IMG/VR virus record: IMGVR_UViG_3300010885_074114
Coordinates: 24,341 to 88,340 of that record
From: a virus
Direction: 5' to 3' (one strand)
Length of the DNA stretch: 64,000 nucleotides
In this document: piece after piece, positions 34,129-41,557 of the stretch
Layout: each line of letters opens with the position of its first letter
How positions within the stretch are numbered: the stretch's first letter is position 1
Made by a program: the position numbers and the translations under genes
The notes under the pieces: generated by a model
What the model was told of the DNA's origin: nothing
Database searches by the model: none
The model's input: only the letters and a program-made list of their open reading frames with translations

Positions 34129-34189
34129 TGTTTTTTTTAAATTTTATTATATATAGATTGTCAGTATAATCTACAATTTAAGGGTTTTT

Positions 34190-34283
34190 ATGCAATTTAA
34201 TCAATGGTTAGAATGTAATAATACCAGATAGCTACGAAGCAATTTTTAGAAAAATTATACTTACAGTACTAGGAATAATATGA
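34190..34283 (+). pseudogene. Frameshifted mini-ORF with F-x-x-W-L start
   Basis: ATG 34190 opens QFNQWLECNNTR then TAG at 34229. In the +1 frame from 34221 translation would continue IPDSYEAIFRKIILTVLGII to a TGA at 34281 that overlaps the next ATG (34280) as ATGA, the arrangement used by real coupled genes here. So a roughly 31-residue gene appears broken by one base, or is read by +1 frameshifting, or holds a sequencing error. Its first residues repeat the N-terminus of the following gene (NFKQWL). Confidence 0.45.
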
Positions 34284-34795
34284 ATTTTAAACAGTGGTTA
34301 GTTAGTTGCAAGTCACCAAGTATTTTTGAAAACTCTAAAGGCTTAGACTTCTTGCGGGCTGACAGCTCTGAACGTGCTAGATTCCAGTCCCTAAGTCAGC
34401 AAATAGATCAAGCATATGCGATAAAAGATTATAAAAAAGCAGAAGAACTAGAAGTTGAATTAGAAGACCTGTCTAATAATTTGGAAGATAAACTAAGTGA
34501 TATTGGTCAAGAAGGTGGAGAGGAAGATGATGTTGATCAAGATTGGAGTGTTCAAGATGACTTTGCAAATATATATGCTAGATATTTAAGCAATAAGATA
34601 AGCGATGCTGATATTTTCCCTATTCTTAAAGATGCTATACTTGCACCTAATATTAATTTATCTTTTCCAAATATGAAGCTAATAAATAGTCTTGACAAAG
34701 AGTCTTTACTTGCGATGGCAAAAGATGCTTATTTACATAAGAAAAATATGCATGCTTCTTTAAAAGGAGCCGGTAGTTTGTGGGGTAAAAAGTAA
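34280..34795 (+). CDS. Candidate capsid cargo protein with F-x-x-W-L N-terminus
   Basis: A 171-residue protein starting NFKQWLVSCKSPSIFENS, the motif shared by several small proteins. A charged coiled-coil region (about 35-80, YKKAEELEVELEDLSNNLE) and an acidic linker follow, then a helical C-terminal domain. Its stop shares its last A with the ATG of the PARP-like protein (TAATG), so they are made together and may form a cargo pair. No family recognised. Virion location is inferred. Confidence 0.7.
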   Translation: MNFKQWLVSCKSPSIFENSKGLDFLRADSSERARFQSLSQQIDQAYAIKDYKKAEELEVELEDLSNNLEDKLSDIGQEGGEEDDVDQDWSVQDDFANIYARYLSNKISDADIFPILKDAILAPNINLSFPNMKLINSLDKESLLAMAKDAYLHKKNMHASLKGAGSLWGKK

Positions 34796-37488
34796 TGAGT
34801 TTTTCTGGAATAATATTAGCTAAGGCGACAAGCAAAGATGGCGTAGATTCCATATTGAAAAATGGTTTTCAAACGCAAGAAAAGCATATATCTTCTACAA
34901 AAACTTTTGAAAAGCATGCGGAAACAGACACGGATCAAATGTATGGTGCTGGTTTATATTTTTCTATTGCTTATTCTATGGATCAGGTAAAAAATAATTG
35001 TGGAAAGTATGCCGATACGTGGGGTAGCGAGATCATAATTGCCACCTTAAACGGTAAGTATAAAATACTTAATACAGCTTTCTCAATGCCGGAAAGCCAT
35101 CCTATATGGAGTGCATCAACCGCTGGCAGAGCAGGCATTTATAACCAGCTAGTAAATCTTGGTATTATAAGCTTGTTTCCCGATTATAAAGATGGCGATA
35201 CACACTTTCCTTCTGAATACGGATACAAAATTTCTCATAGCATTGATGCGTGGGTTCACGAGCACAATCAAATCGCACATATTGTTGTTTATAACCCTAA
35301 AATATTAAAATATGTTACATCTTTTGAGTGCAAAAAAGAAGAAAAACAATTCAAAGTTCTACAACCATCAGAGAAAAAAGAGCAGCCAAAAATAGATCTT
35401 TTGCAACAAGCTGCACAGCGAAGAAAAGAAAAAGAAGCATTAAGTTTAAAAGTTCCAAAGGCTTCAAATGATCTTAATCTAGAAAATAATTTTAAAGCTT
35501 GGTTGGAATCAATTGAAGATTACGAGCCATTTAGAAGCAAGATAGATAAAATAGGAGCTAATAGAACATTTCCTTTTGAAAAATGGTTTTCCAACTCAGA
35601 AAACGGAAGAATTTATATTCCCTTATCGGAGGTACAGGAAGAAGATATAAAGTCTACAAAATATTTACGTGATTATCTTGAATCTCGTGGATATCAAATC
35701 ATAGATTTAAAAAAAGGATATGCAAAGCAGGATAATAAACAAAATATTTTTAAAATAGGCAAACTTCTAGACACTTTATTATACAAAGACCTAAAGCTAT
35801 TAGATATAGAATTACAAGATAATAAAATTTCTTTGTTGAAATACAATAAAGAAAAATTAAATATGAATCAAAATCATACGTCTATGAAAACTAAATTTGA
35901 GAATCTTAACTCTAGGGTTAGCGGCGTATTGTATGTTGTAATAAGCAGCAATATTCATGATTTAGCATCTATGAGCACAGGAAGAGGATGGAGTAGCTGC
36001 ATGAATCTTGATGGCGGCGAGAAGAAAGACGATGTTTATTGTGAAGTAGAGAGAGGCGGATTTGTTGCGTATGTAATAAAAGATAACGACAGAGAAATAC
36101 AGCAGCCAATAGCAAGATTACATATACGTAGGTTTGACAGTAAAAAAGGACTTTCCATAGCCGTACCAGAAGAAACAATATATGGAAAAGAAATAAATGG
36201 TTTTATAGAAAAAGTAAAAGACTGGATACAGTCTAAACAAGGAAGTAAGGCAGGTCGATATCGAAAAGTAGGTGGCAATTATTCAGATACATTTAGTTCT
36301 TCTAACAATATATTAATCTCTCCAAAAGAAGGCAACAAAATAAGGCAATGGCTAACGAAATGGCTTGATATTAAGCAAGAAGATAAGAGCAAGTACGCAG
36401 ATTATTTTAGTAAGTCATTGATTTCTCTTTTTAATTCTAGTGAAAAATATCCAGATAAATTTTTAAACAGACTAAAAGAATATATATTTAATTCTAATAT
36501 ATGGTATAAACCTACTAAAGGATTTGCACAAACCACAGATCAGTTCATGAGTAAATTTGCAATAAGGTTTCCAGACTTAATAAGCAAAGAAGATTTTTTT
36601 AAAGCTTATGCAAAAAATATAAACAGCGAAGGCGGTATTGGCAAGCAGCTACTGGAAAAATTCCCCCAGTATATTGACGAAAAGATATTATCAATAACAT
36701 CAAATAGAAATAAGTCAGCAGTTATACAATCAGCTCCTCATCTAAGTCCTGTTCATAAAGAGATCATAGAGGACGAATTAGACAACAAATTAACTATTAG
36801 TAATCCAGATTTCACTCCCAGCAATAAAAATGGCATATATCAAGTAAGAAATTACATACATAATGAAATAGAAAAATTATCAATTTGGAAGCCTATACCA
36901 GAAAGAATTGCATCAAAGGCAATTAAGTTTGCAGAAGATATAATGCGTAAAGACTTCGATGAAGAAAAAGAAGGATCTAAAGATGATAAAGACCTAATTA
37001 CAGACTTTAAAAGATTGAAAATTTCTCCTTCTGATTTTGAAGAAATGAAGGAATCTGTTATAGAATCTCTTCTACACGTTTTCACACAAACAAAAACGGA
37101 TGTGCCAGTTGTACAAAAGTTCTATAAATCTTTGCTGCCAAATTGGGAGAAATATGGAGGAATAGGAATTATAGGATATGCCATCTCTTCTCTTCGAGAA
37201 AATGGTCGACAATTTTTGCCATTTATAAAACAAAAGAAGCAAGACTTCATACGAGAAAACAGCATTGGCACTCCGGAGTCAGAACTTCATCAAGGCTACA
37301 AGGGTTTGACACCACTAACGAACTCTGAGTACGCTAGGATTGCCAAAGACAAGGATGAGGTAGTTGAATCTTTTAACTATGTCATTGATACATTAGAAAC
37401 TGGAAGTCCCTCTAAAAAATATTCCATGAAATTTGGGGTTAATTATGACAACTATATGCACAGGCAAAAAAGAAGGACAACAAATTAA
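34795..37488 (+). CDS. PARP-like ADP-ribosyltransferase-fold, probable internal virion protein
   Basis: An 897-residue multidomain protein. Residues 1-180 resemble a PARP-type transferase: ATSKDGVDSILKNGF, then MYGAGLYFSIAYSMDQV (the G-x-G-L-Y-F-S strand) and GSEIIIATLNGKYKI. The first-strand H-G-T is replaced by K-A-T, so activity is uncertain. At about 228-240 is an internal NFKAWLESIED like the capsid-targeting motif. Residues about 380-480 carry a second domain (SMSTGRGWSSCMNLDGG, ARLHIRRFDS), then a long helical region. T4 packages the ADP-ribosyltransferase Alt in its head, and this may be the functional analogue. Confidence 0.65.
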   Translation: MSFSGIILAKATSKDGVDSILKNGFQTQEKHISSTKTFEKHAETDTDQMYGAGLYFSIAYSMDQVKNNCGKYADTWGSEIIIATLNGKYKILNTAFSMPESHPIWSASTAGRAGIYNQLVNLGIISLFPDYKDGDTHFPSEYGYKISHSIDAWVHEHNQIAHIVVYNPKILKYVTSFECKKEEKQFKVLQPSEKKEQPKIDLLQQAAQRRKEKEALSLKVPKASNDLNLENNFKAWLESIEDYEPFRSKIDKIGANRTFPFEKWFSNSENGRIYIPLSEVQEEDIKSTKYLRDYLESRGYQIIDLKKGYAKQDNKQNIFKIGKLLDTLLYKDLKLLDIELQDNKISLLKYNKEKLNMNQNHTSMKTKFENLNSRVSGVLYVVISSNIHDLASMSTGRGWSSCMNLDGGEKKDDVYCEVERGGFVAYVIKDNDREIQQPIARLHIRRFDSKKGLSIAVPEETIYGKEINGFIEKVKDWIQSKQGSKAGRYRKVGGNYSDTFSSSNNILISPKEGNKIRQWLTKWLDIKQEDKSKYADYFSKSLISLFNSSEKYPDKFLNRLKEYIFNSNIWYKPTKGFAQTTDQFMSKFAIRFPDLISKEDFFKAYAKNINSEGGIGKQLLEKFPQYIDEKILSITSNRNKSAVIQSAPHLSPVHKEIIEDELDNKLTISNPDFTPSNKNGIYQVRNYIHNEIEKLSIWKPIPERIASKAIKFAEDIMRKDFDEEKEGSKDDKDLITDFKRLKISPSDFEEMKESVIESLLHVFTQTKTDVPVVQKFYKSLLPNWEKYGGIGIIGYAISSLRENGRQFLPFIKQKKQDFIRENSIGTPESELHQGYKGLTPLTNSEYARIAKDKDEVVESFNYVIDTLETGSPSKKYSMKFGVNYDNYMHRQKRRTTN

Positions 37489-38065
37489 ATATATTTTTTT
37501 GTTTTTTCTTTTGATACCATTTTTTTTAATTTATTTTTTTATTTGTCTAACAATTCCTTTGATTAAATTTGGTAAAATTAAAAAAAATAAAGGAATAGTT
37601 TTTTTTGTTAGAAAAGACATCATACACGCAGACTATGTCTTTCCAGTAAACTTATGGGAAGAATTGGAAACAGAAAAAAAATATGTTGCTATAGGTTGGG
37701 GCGAAAGATCAATGTTCTTAGAAACACAAAAGTGGTCTGAAGTAAAATTAAATAATTTGCTAAAAGCTTTTTTTGGAATTAACAAGACGGTTGTAAGGAT
37801 TGAATTTTTAGATAATATACCAAAAAACAACAAAAAGTTTGAATGCAACTCAGAGCAATTTGAAACAATTAAAAAACATATATTACAGTCATTTGATTTA
37901 AATAAACTTATATTAAAGAAAAAATCAGATTATCAAATAGGATCATATTATGAATCTGAACTTAATTATAACTTAATTTTAACTTGCAATAACTGGATTA
38001 ATTTAGGTCTTAAAAAATGCAAATTATCGAATAGATTTTGGTGCCCTTTAAGCTTTTGGATTTGA
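37484..38065 (+). CDS. DUF2459-like membrane-anchored protein, possible ATT start
   Basis: A 193-residue protein. The family pattern is clear: IIHADYVFPV (H-x-D), VAIGWGERSMFLETQKWSEV, and TCNNWINLGLKK near the C-terminus. DUF2459 proteins are uncharacterised, with conserved His/Asp/Cys that suggest hydrolase activity. An N-terminal helix (KYIFLFFLLIPFFLIYFF) anchors it. In-frame ATG 37445 has no ribosome site and would add a polar leader. AAGGA followed by six bases and ATT at 37484 would start directly at the helix. The start overlaps the stop of the preceding gene. Confidence 0.7.
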   Translation: MKYIFLFFLLIPFFLIYFFICLTIPLIKFGKIKKNKGIVFFVRKDIIHADYVFPVNLWEELETEKKYVAIGWGERSMFLETQKWSEVKLNNLLKAFFGINKTVVRIEFLDNIPKNNKKFECNSEQFETIKKHILQSFDLNKLILKKKSDYQIGSYYESELNYNLILTCNNWINLGLKKCKLSNRFWCPLSFWI

Positions 38066-38075
38066 CAAAAGAAAA

Positions 38076-38103
38076 AAGCCCTTAATTTTTCAATTAAGGG
38101 CTT
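38076..38103 (-). terminator. Terminator after gene 38129-38680
   Basis: A 12-bp stem AAGCCCTTAATT / AATTAAGGGCTT with a TTTC loop. On the minus strand T-runs follow. It is a near copy of the terminator at 26812, including flanking bases up to the stop codon, so gene and terminator were duplicated together. It also faces the end of the convergent DUF2459-like gene. Confidence 0.9.
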
Positions 38104-38128
38104 AAAAATGTTTAATTTTTTTTAATTA

Positions 38129-38680
38129 TTATGCTACGGCTGCACTGAACGGAGTAGCTTCGGTACCAGTCTGAGTCAAGTAAGCTTTTACAACGAACAA
38201 TCCAGCGGCAATGTCGAGTATTTCTACGCTGTCGCCTTTGTATCCACCTTGTGTGCTACCATCCATTGTGAACGTATCGCTTGTAGACGAGGTTGCCCAT
38301 CCATTGCCTGGTTCTCCGTCGCCATCATCACCGAACGCCTGACCTTGAATTACGTCAGTAGCATTAGCGACCTGAATTTTATATGAATTCGATGTAACAG
38401 TAGTATCTACATAAAATTTATAACTATTGCCAGATCCAGATGCTTTTGGAAGCGTTGCAACAACGCCAGCAGCTCTTGTTAGCACTAGTGGTAAATTAGC
38501 GTGAGTTTCGGCTGTGATCGTCACAGTCGATGCACTTAGAACCACAGGTGCTGAAACTGCTAGCTTTTCTCTTGTTACTGCTTTTGCCGCTAAATTTGCG
38601 GTTACGATTTTATTACGAATAATTGGGTAAACAGATTCTATAGATCCATTTCCTGTACCCATTGTTGTTTGTGTGCTCAT
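38129..38680 (-). CDS. Structural protein, paralogue of 26867-27574
   Basis: A 183-residue protein sharing the N-terminus (STQTTMGTGNGSIE) and whole C-terminal domain (APVVLSASTVTITAETHANL, TRAAGVVATLPKASGSGN to TPFSAAVA) with the gene at 26867, but lacking its LAVTTAKLDA repeat region. This shows that the shaft repeats can be gained or lost while the head domain is kept. A structural or decoration role is inferred. It is preceded by a TATATA-type box and followed by the duplicated terminator. Confidence 0.75.
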   Translation of the reverse strand: MSTQTTMGTGNGSIESVYPIIRNKIVTANLAAKAVTREKLAVSAPVVLSASTVTITAETHANLPLVLTRAAGVVATLPKASGSGNSYKFYVDTTVTSNSYKIQVANATDVIQGQAFGDDGDGEPGNGWATSSTSDTFTMDGSTQGGYKGDSVEILDIAAGLFVVKAYLTQTGTEATPFSAAVA

Positions 38681-38720
38681 TTAAATTCCTTTTTAAAAAG
38701 TATGGGAACAAAATATTCCC

Positions 38721-38734
38721 TACATTGTATATAT
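38721..38734 (-). promoter_or_regulatory. Candidate late promoter box
   Basis: On the minus strand ATATATACAATGTA, 41 nt before the ATG at 38680; one base differs from the TATATATAATGTA form. Confidence 0.45.
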
Positions 38735-38835
38735 GCAAATTGAAATCATTTTTAAATTATCTATTTATTTTTTTCTTAAAATATGTTATATAGTGTTTTG
38801 CAATAACAGTTTACATCACAAAAGTAATAAATAAC

Positions 38836-39096
38836 ATGAATGGCAAAGGTTCCAAAAGAAGAAAAAAAATAGTTACTCAAGAAATTTGGGACGAAAATTG
38901 GACTAGGATTTTCAAAAAGGGAAAAAAAATGAGTCAAGGTATTAAAGTGTTAATAAATACAAAAGACGGAAACAACCATGATGTTTGTGATTATGGTTAT
39001 ATTGTCAGAAGAATGAACGCACAGCTATATGAAATTTGGTCAGAAACATATCAAGTTTCTATGCTTCTTTCGCCTGATGAGTTTACAGAAATTTAA
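38836..39096 (+). CDS. Small protein with MNGKGSKRR start
   Basis: An 86-residue protein. The first 35 residues (NGKGSKRRKKIVTQEIWDE, then W-x-x-I-F) match a short phage protein type that normally ends just after the W...IF segment. Here the frame continues through an internal ATG (MSQGIKVLINTKDG) into a further 55 residues of beta character. It may be a fusion of two small genes, or the internal ATG, preceded by AAAGGGAAAAAAA, may also be used. Function unknown. Confidence 0.65.
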   Translation: MNGKGSKRRKKIVTQEIWDENWTRIFKKGKKMSQGIKVLINTKDGNNHDVCDYGYIVRRMNAQLYEIWSETYQVSMLLSPDEFTEI

Positions 39097-39125
39097 GCGG
39101 CAGAAAACCACAAGCGGTTAATTTT

Positions 39126-39545
39126 GTGAAACAAATAATAAATTTAAAAAAAATTACTGAAATTAGTATGGCGTTAGCAGGCAGGAGTTTAACCAACAAA
39201 AGATGTAAACACTTTAGTTTTATTTTTAAAGGGAAAAGACTTTTATCAATAGGAATAAATAGTTCTAAAACTCATCCTGCTAATTTAAAATATAATTATA
39301 GAAACAAGCAGAATCATAATATTAGTGAGTTTGTTGGAACCCACTCGGAATTAAGTGCAGTGCTAAGATTAGGACTTGAAGACTGTTCTGGACTTACCAT
39401 TGTGAACACACGTATAAATAGGAACAATAAGATAGATTATAGTTGTCCGTGCAGTGGATGCATGGAAATGATAAAGCAATTAGGATTTAAAAAAATAATT
39501 TTTTCCAATAAAGATCAAGGATTTTCTTCTAAAAGAATTTTTTAG
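39126..39545 (+). CDS. Cytidine-deaminase-fold protein
   Basis: A 139-residue protein with both zinc motifs of the CDA superfamily: H-x-E in VGTHSELSAVLRL and P-C-x-x-C in CPCSGCMEMI. The zinc-binding His and Cys residues and the catalytic Glu are therefore all present. T4 and relatives encode dCMP deaminase for nucleotide synthesis. This one is shorter (T4 Cd is 193) and could deaminate a nucleoside, a nucleotide or a base in nucleic acid. The start is GTG 39126 with weak ribosome-binding. Its end overlaps the opposing metallopeptidase gene by 17 nt. Confidence 0.75.
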   Translation: MKQIINLKKITEISMALAGRSLTNKRCKHFSFIFKGKRLLSIGINSSKTHPANLKYNYRNKQNHNISEFVGTHSELSAVLRLGLEDCSGLTIVNTRINRNNKIDYSCPCSGCMEMIKQLGFKKIIFSNKDQGFSSKRIF

Positions 39546-40113
39546 ACAACAAATTCCAATTGCTTTTACTCCAATCAATAAATTTTCTTTCTGCCGCAAC
39601 GGGACCTACTTCACTTGTTTTACCAGTAGTTTGTAGTTCTAGTTCATGTGTTGCTTCATGTATTATTGTGGAGGCTATTTCTAATATCGCTTGTGGAGTG
39701 TCTCCAAGCTGTTTTAGTATTTTTTGTATGTTTACATGTATTGTATCAGAAGGTATTATCTGTTTTTCATCCAGATCAGGAAGATATTGTTTTAACACTG
39801 CATTTGGTAATGTTTGTAATTTTTTATCTAACATAATATCTTTAGGAAACAACAACTTCATTTTATCTAATACTTCTTTTCCTATAACCTTATTATTTTC
39901 AGATGACATATACATGCCATAGACTCCGGAAGATAGAGGAGCTATTGTACTTATATTGGTTAATAGTTTTTGATTTGTCATTTTATCATATAGCTGAACA
40001 ATTTGCACAGATATTTTTGCTTTCTCGTATAGCACATCTATTTTAGATGAATCAACAAGTTCTGTTCCAACTGTTGTTTGTTCAAGCCATTTTGCAAAAT
40101 GCATAGAATTCAT
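39529..40113 (-). CDS. Zincin peptidase with capsid-targeting-like N-terminus
   Basis: A 194-residue protein. The zinc motif is HEATH (in TIIHEATHELELQ), and a Glu in VAAERKF about 17 residues on is a candidate third ligand. The N-terminus HFAKWLEQTTVG carries the F-x-x-W-L motif shared by candidate capsid cargo, so the peptidase may be packed in the head and injected. It overlaps the upstream gene (40110) as ATGA, and that gene also starts with the motif. Substrate unknown. Confidence 0.7.
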   Translation of the reverse strand: MNSMHFAKWLEQTTVGTELVDSSKIDVLYEKAKISVQIVQLYDKMTNQKLLTNISTIAPLSSGVYGMYMSSENNKVIGKEVLDKMKLLFPKDIMLDKKLQTLPNAVLKQYLPDLDEKQIIPSDTIHVNIQKILKQLGDTPQAILEIASTIIHEATHELELQTTGKTSEVGPVAAERKFIDWSKSNWNLLSKKFF

Positions 40114-40373
40114 TTCTTAGAAGCAGGTTTTACTGTTTTCTGTATAAGTTTTACAAATTCACTATCGCTTAGATATGTTTTAGGATTTTTTACTAGTTTT
40201 GCAACGAGTTCTTTTCCTTTTGGAGAGGACAAGTCATCCCATACTTTCTTTCTTGTACTAATATCATATTTAGAAAATACATCTCTTAGTGCGTCTACAA
40301 TTGATACAACTGCTTTTGTTTTGTTACTAGAGTTCTCAGCTTCTTGTATAATCCAATCTTGAAATTTTTTCAT
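40110..40373 (-). CDS. Small helical candidate capsid cargo protein
   Basis: An 87-residue protein starting KKFQDWIIQEAENSSN; IIQE|A fits the gp21 rule (I-x-E then Ala), as in the T4 peptide ending FIAE|A. The remainder is helical and basic (DALRDVFSKYDISTRKKVWD), ending in Lys-rich residues, which suits a DNA-associated internal protein. It is coupled by ATGA to the zincin gene and preceded by a TATATA-type box. No family recognised. Confidence 0.7.
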   Translation of the reverse strand: MKKFQDWIIQEAENSSNKTKAVVSIVDALRDVFSKYDISTRKKVWDDLSSPKGKELVAKLVKNPKTYLSDSEFVKLIQKTVKPASKK

Positions 40374-40414
40374 TTTTTATTTTTCTTTCATATCATTTTC
40401 GTCAATATTTGGTT

Positions 40415-40426
40415 CTTAATATATAT
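40415..40426 (-). promoter_or_regulatory. Candidate late promoter box
   Basis: On the minus strand ATATATATTAAG, 42-53 nt before the ATG at 40373. It is the same TATATATTAAG seen before the gene at 10397. Confidence 0.45.
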
Positions 40427-40443
40427 CTATATTTTGTTAAAAT

Positions 40444-40463
40444 CTACCATTTAAAAATGGTAG
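40444..40463 (-). terminator. Hairpin, probable terminator
   Basis: A perfect 9-bp inverted repeat CTACCATTT / AAATGGTAG with a 2-nt spacer, followed on the minus strand by ATTTT. It lies after the 40581-42610 gene string and before the next leftward pair. Confidence 0.6.
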
Positions 40464-40485
40464 AAGAAGATAGAAGAAAGTGAGC

Positions 40486-40578
40486 TTATTCGTCGTACGG
40501 GGCTTCATCCCCGCACGGTAACTCTTGATATTCGTCAGAGACGCTGTCAAACCACGGTGATAGGTCTGGAAGTATCAC
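40486..40578 (-). CDS. Possible 30-residue ORF coupled to 40581 gene
   Basis: A GTG-initiated frame directly after the preceding stop, encoding ILPDLSPWFDSVSDEYQE, then LPCGDEAPYDE. The base composition is richer in GC than its surroundings, and the peptide looks like an acidic linear tail rather than noise. No separate ribosome site is visible. It could be an extension reached by frameshift or readthrough, or a chance ORF. Confidence 0.35.
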   Translation of the reverse strand: MILPDLSPWFDSVSDEYQELPCGDEAPYDE

Positions 40579-40580
40579 GA

Positions 40581-41321
40581 TCAGTCATGAATTTGCAAAG
40601 CACTTTTATCTGAAATGAATATATTTTCACCAAAAGCAAGTTCGAACCAGATATTATATATTCCGGCATCGATTTCTGAGGTGTCTATAAAGTAGTAGGC
40701 GTACATTTTTTCACGAAATCCAACAAGTTGTCTGTCTACCAATAGTTTCAAGTCATTTTCTACTGGCACACAATCACCGCAAGCAGATTCTATTGACACT
40801 CTTAAATCTGCTACTATTGCTAAATTTTCGTAGTAGTTTTGTACATCTGATCCTCTCGGTACATTCGGTGTTACCTGTATTAGCAGATATCTTTTTGTAC
40901 CTTTTCTTATTCTATTTGGTCTAAAGTTAAAATTAAAGTCATAAATTGGAGGCACAGAAGTTGTGAACCAAAGATCTGGATAGATTGTGAAGTTGTTGGT
41001 TATAGTTGCAACACAAGCTTCATTGTCTTCAAATTTAACAGTCCATTTGTCTACATAATTTCCAATAACATAATCCGGATCCAGTGCTGCAATTTCCAGC
41101 AAATATTGTCCAGCGGATTCATTCGTTACATTGTTCCCACTTATTGTTTCTATTAATCGAAGTCCATCTGGATTATCAACTGTTTTTTCTGCTGGATCTA
41201 AGAAATATATTTTAACTTCTTCTATTTCATTTACATTAACTTTGTTATTACTGTTATAGGTGAATAGCCTTAAGAAAATATTGTCTCCAACCGTTGGATT
41301 TTGGTATCTTTCTTTTGTCAC
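40581..41321 (-). CDS. Probable tail/baseplate structural protein
   Basis: A 246-residue beta-rich protein of unknown family, starting at GTG 41321 six bases after AAGGAAG. It has two halves of similar size, each ending in an immunoglobulin-like set of strands (YLLEIAALDPDYVIGNY; YYFIDTSEIDAGIYNIWFEL). It comes 3 nt after the candidate frameshift extension of the gp26-like gene, so it belongs to the same tail operon. A baseplate or tail role is inferred from position. Confidence 0.65.
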   Translation of the reverse strand: MTKERYQNPTVGDNIFLRLFTYNSNNKVNVNEIEEVKIYFLDPAEKTVDNPDGLRLIETISGNNVTNESAGQYLLEIAALDPDYVIGNYVDKWTVKFEDNEACVATITNNFTIYPDLWFTTSVPPIYDFNFNFRPNRIRKGTKRYLLIQVTPNVPRGSDVQNYYENLAIVADLRVSIESACGDCVPVENDLKLLVDRQLVGFREKMYAYYFIDTSEIDAGIYNIWFELAFGENIFISDKSALQIHD

Positions 41322-41324
41322 TTC

Positions 41325-41557
41325 TTACTTCCTTTTTGACTGAGATTGTGCTTTTTTTCTAGAAGACTCCATAGCTGCATTCTCGCTTTCCTTTTGCTGA
41401 ATAAACCTTTCGATCATCCATTTTCTCATGTTTATTGGCAAACGCATAGACTTTTCCATATCAAGGTGCAAGTGATATTGAAAGAAAAAAACTTCTTCCG
41501 CTAACCCTTTCCATAGTTCTAGGCTTGGCTGGGCCCCTTCTTGCGCCGTGGGAAGAA
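41325..41557 (-). CDS. Start-less ORF reached by -1 frameshift from gp26-like gene
   Basis: In the -1 frame relative to the gp26-like gene, codons run from the slippery site through LPTAQEGAQPSLELWKGLAE and on to ...RKWMIERFIQQKESE and a Lys/Ser tail ending at TAA 41325. Upstream the frame is closed by TGA just before the heptamer, and there is no ATG, GTG or TTG until the middle (an ATG without ribosome site). The conserved-looking part, with W-K-x-L-A-E-E-V-x-F and L-P-x-x-x-R-K-W-x-I-E-R-F, begins before that ATG. About 77 residues would be added to the gp26-like protein. Confidence 0.7.
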
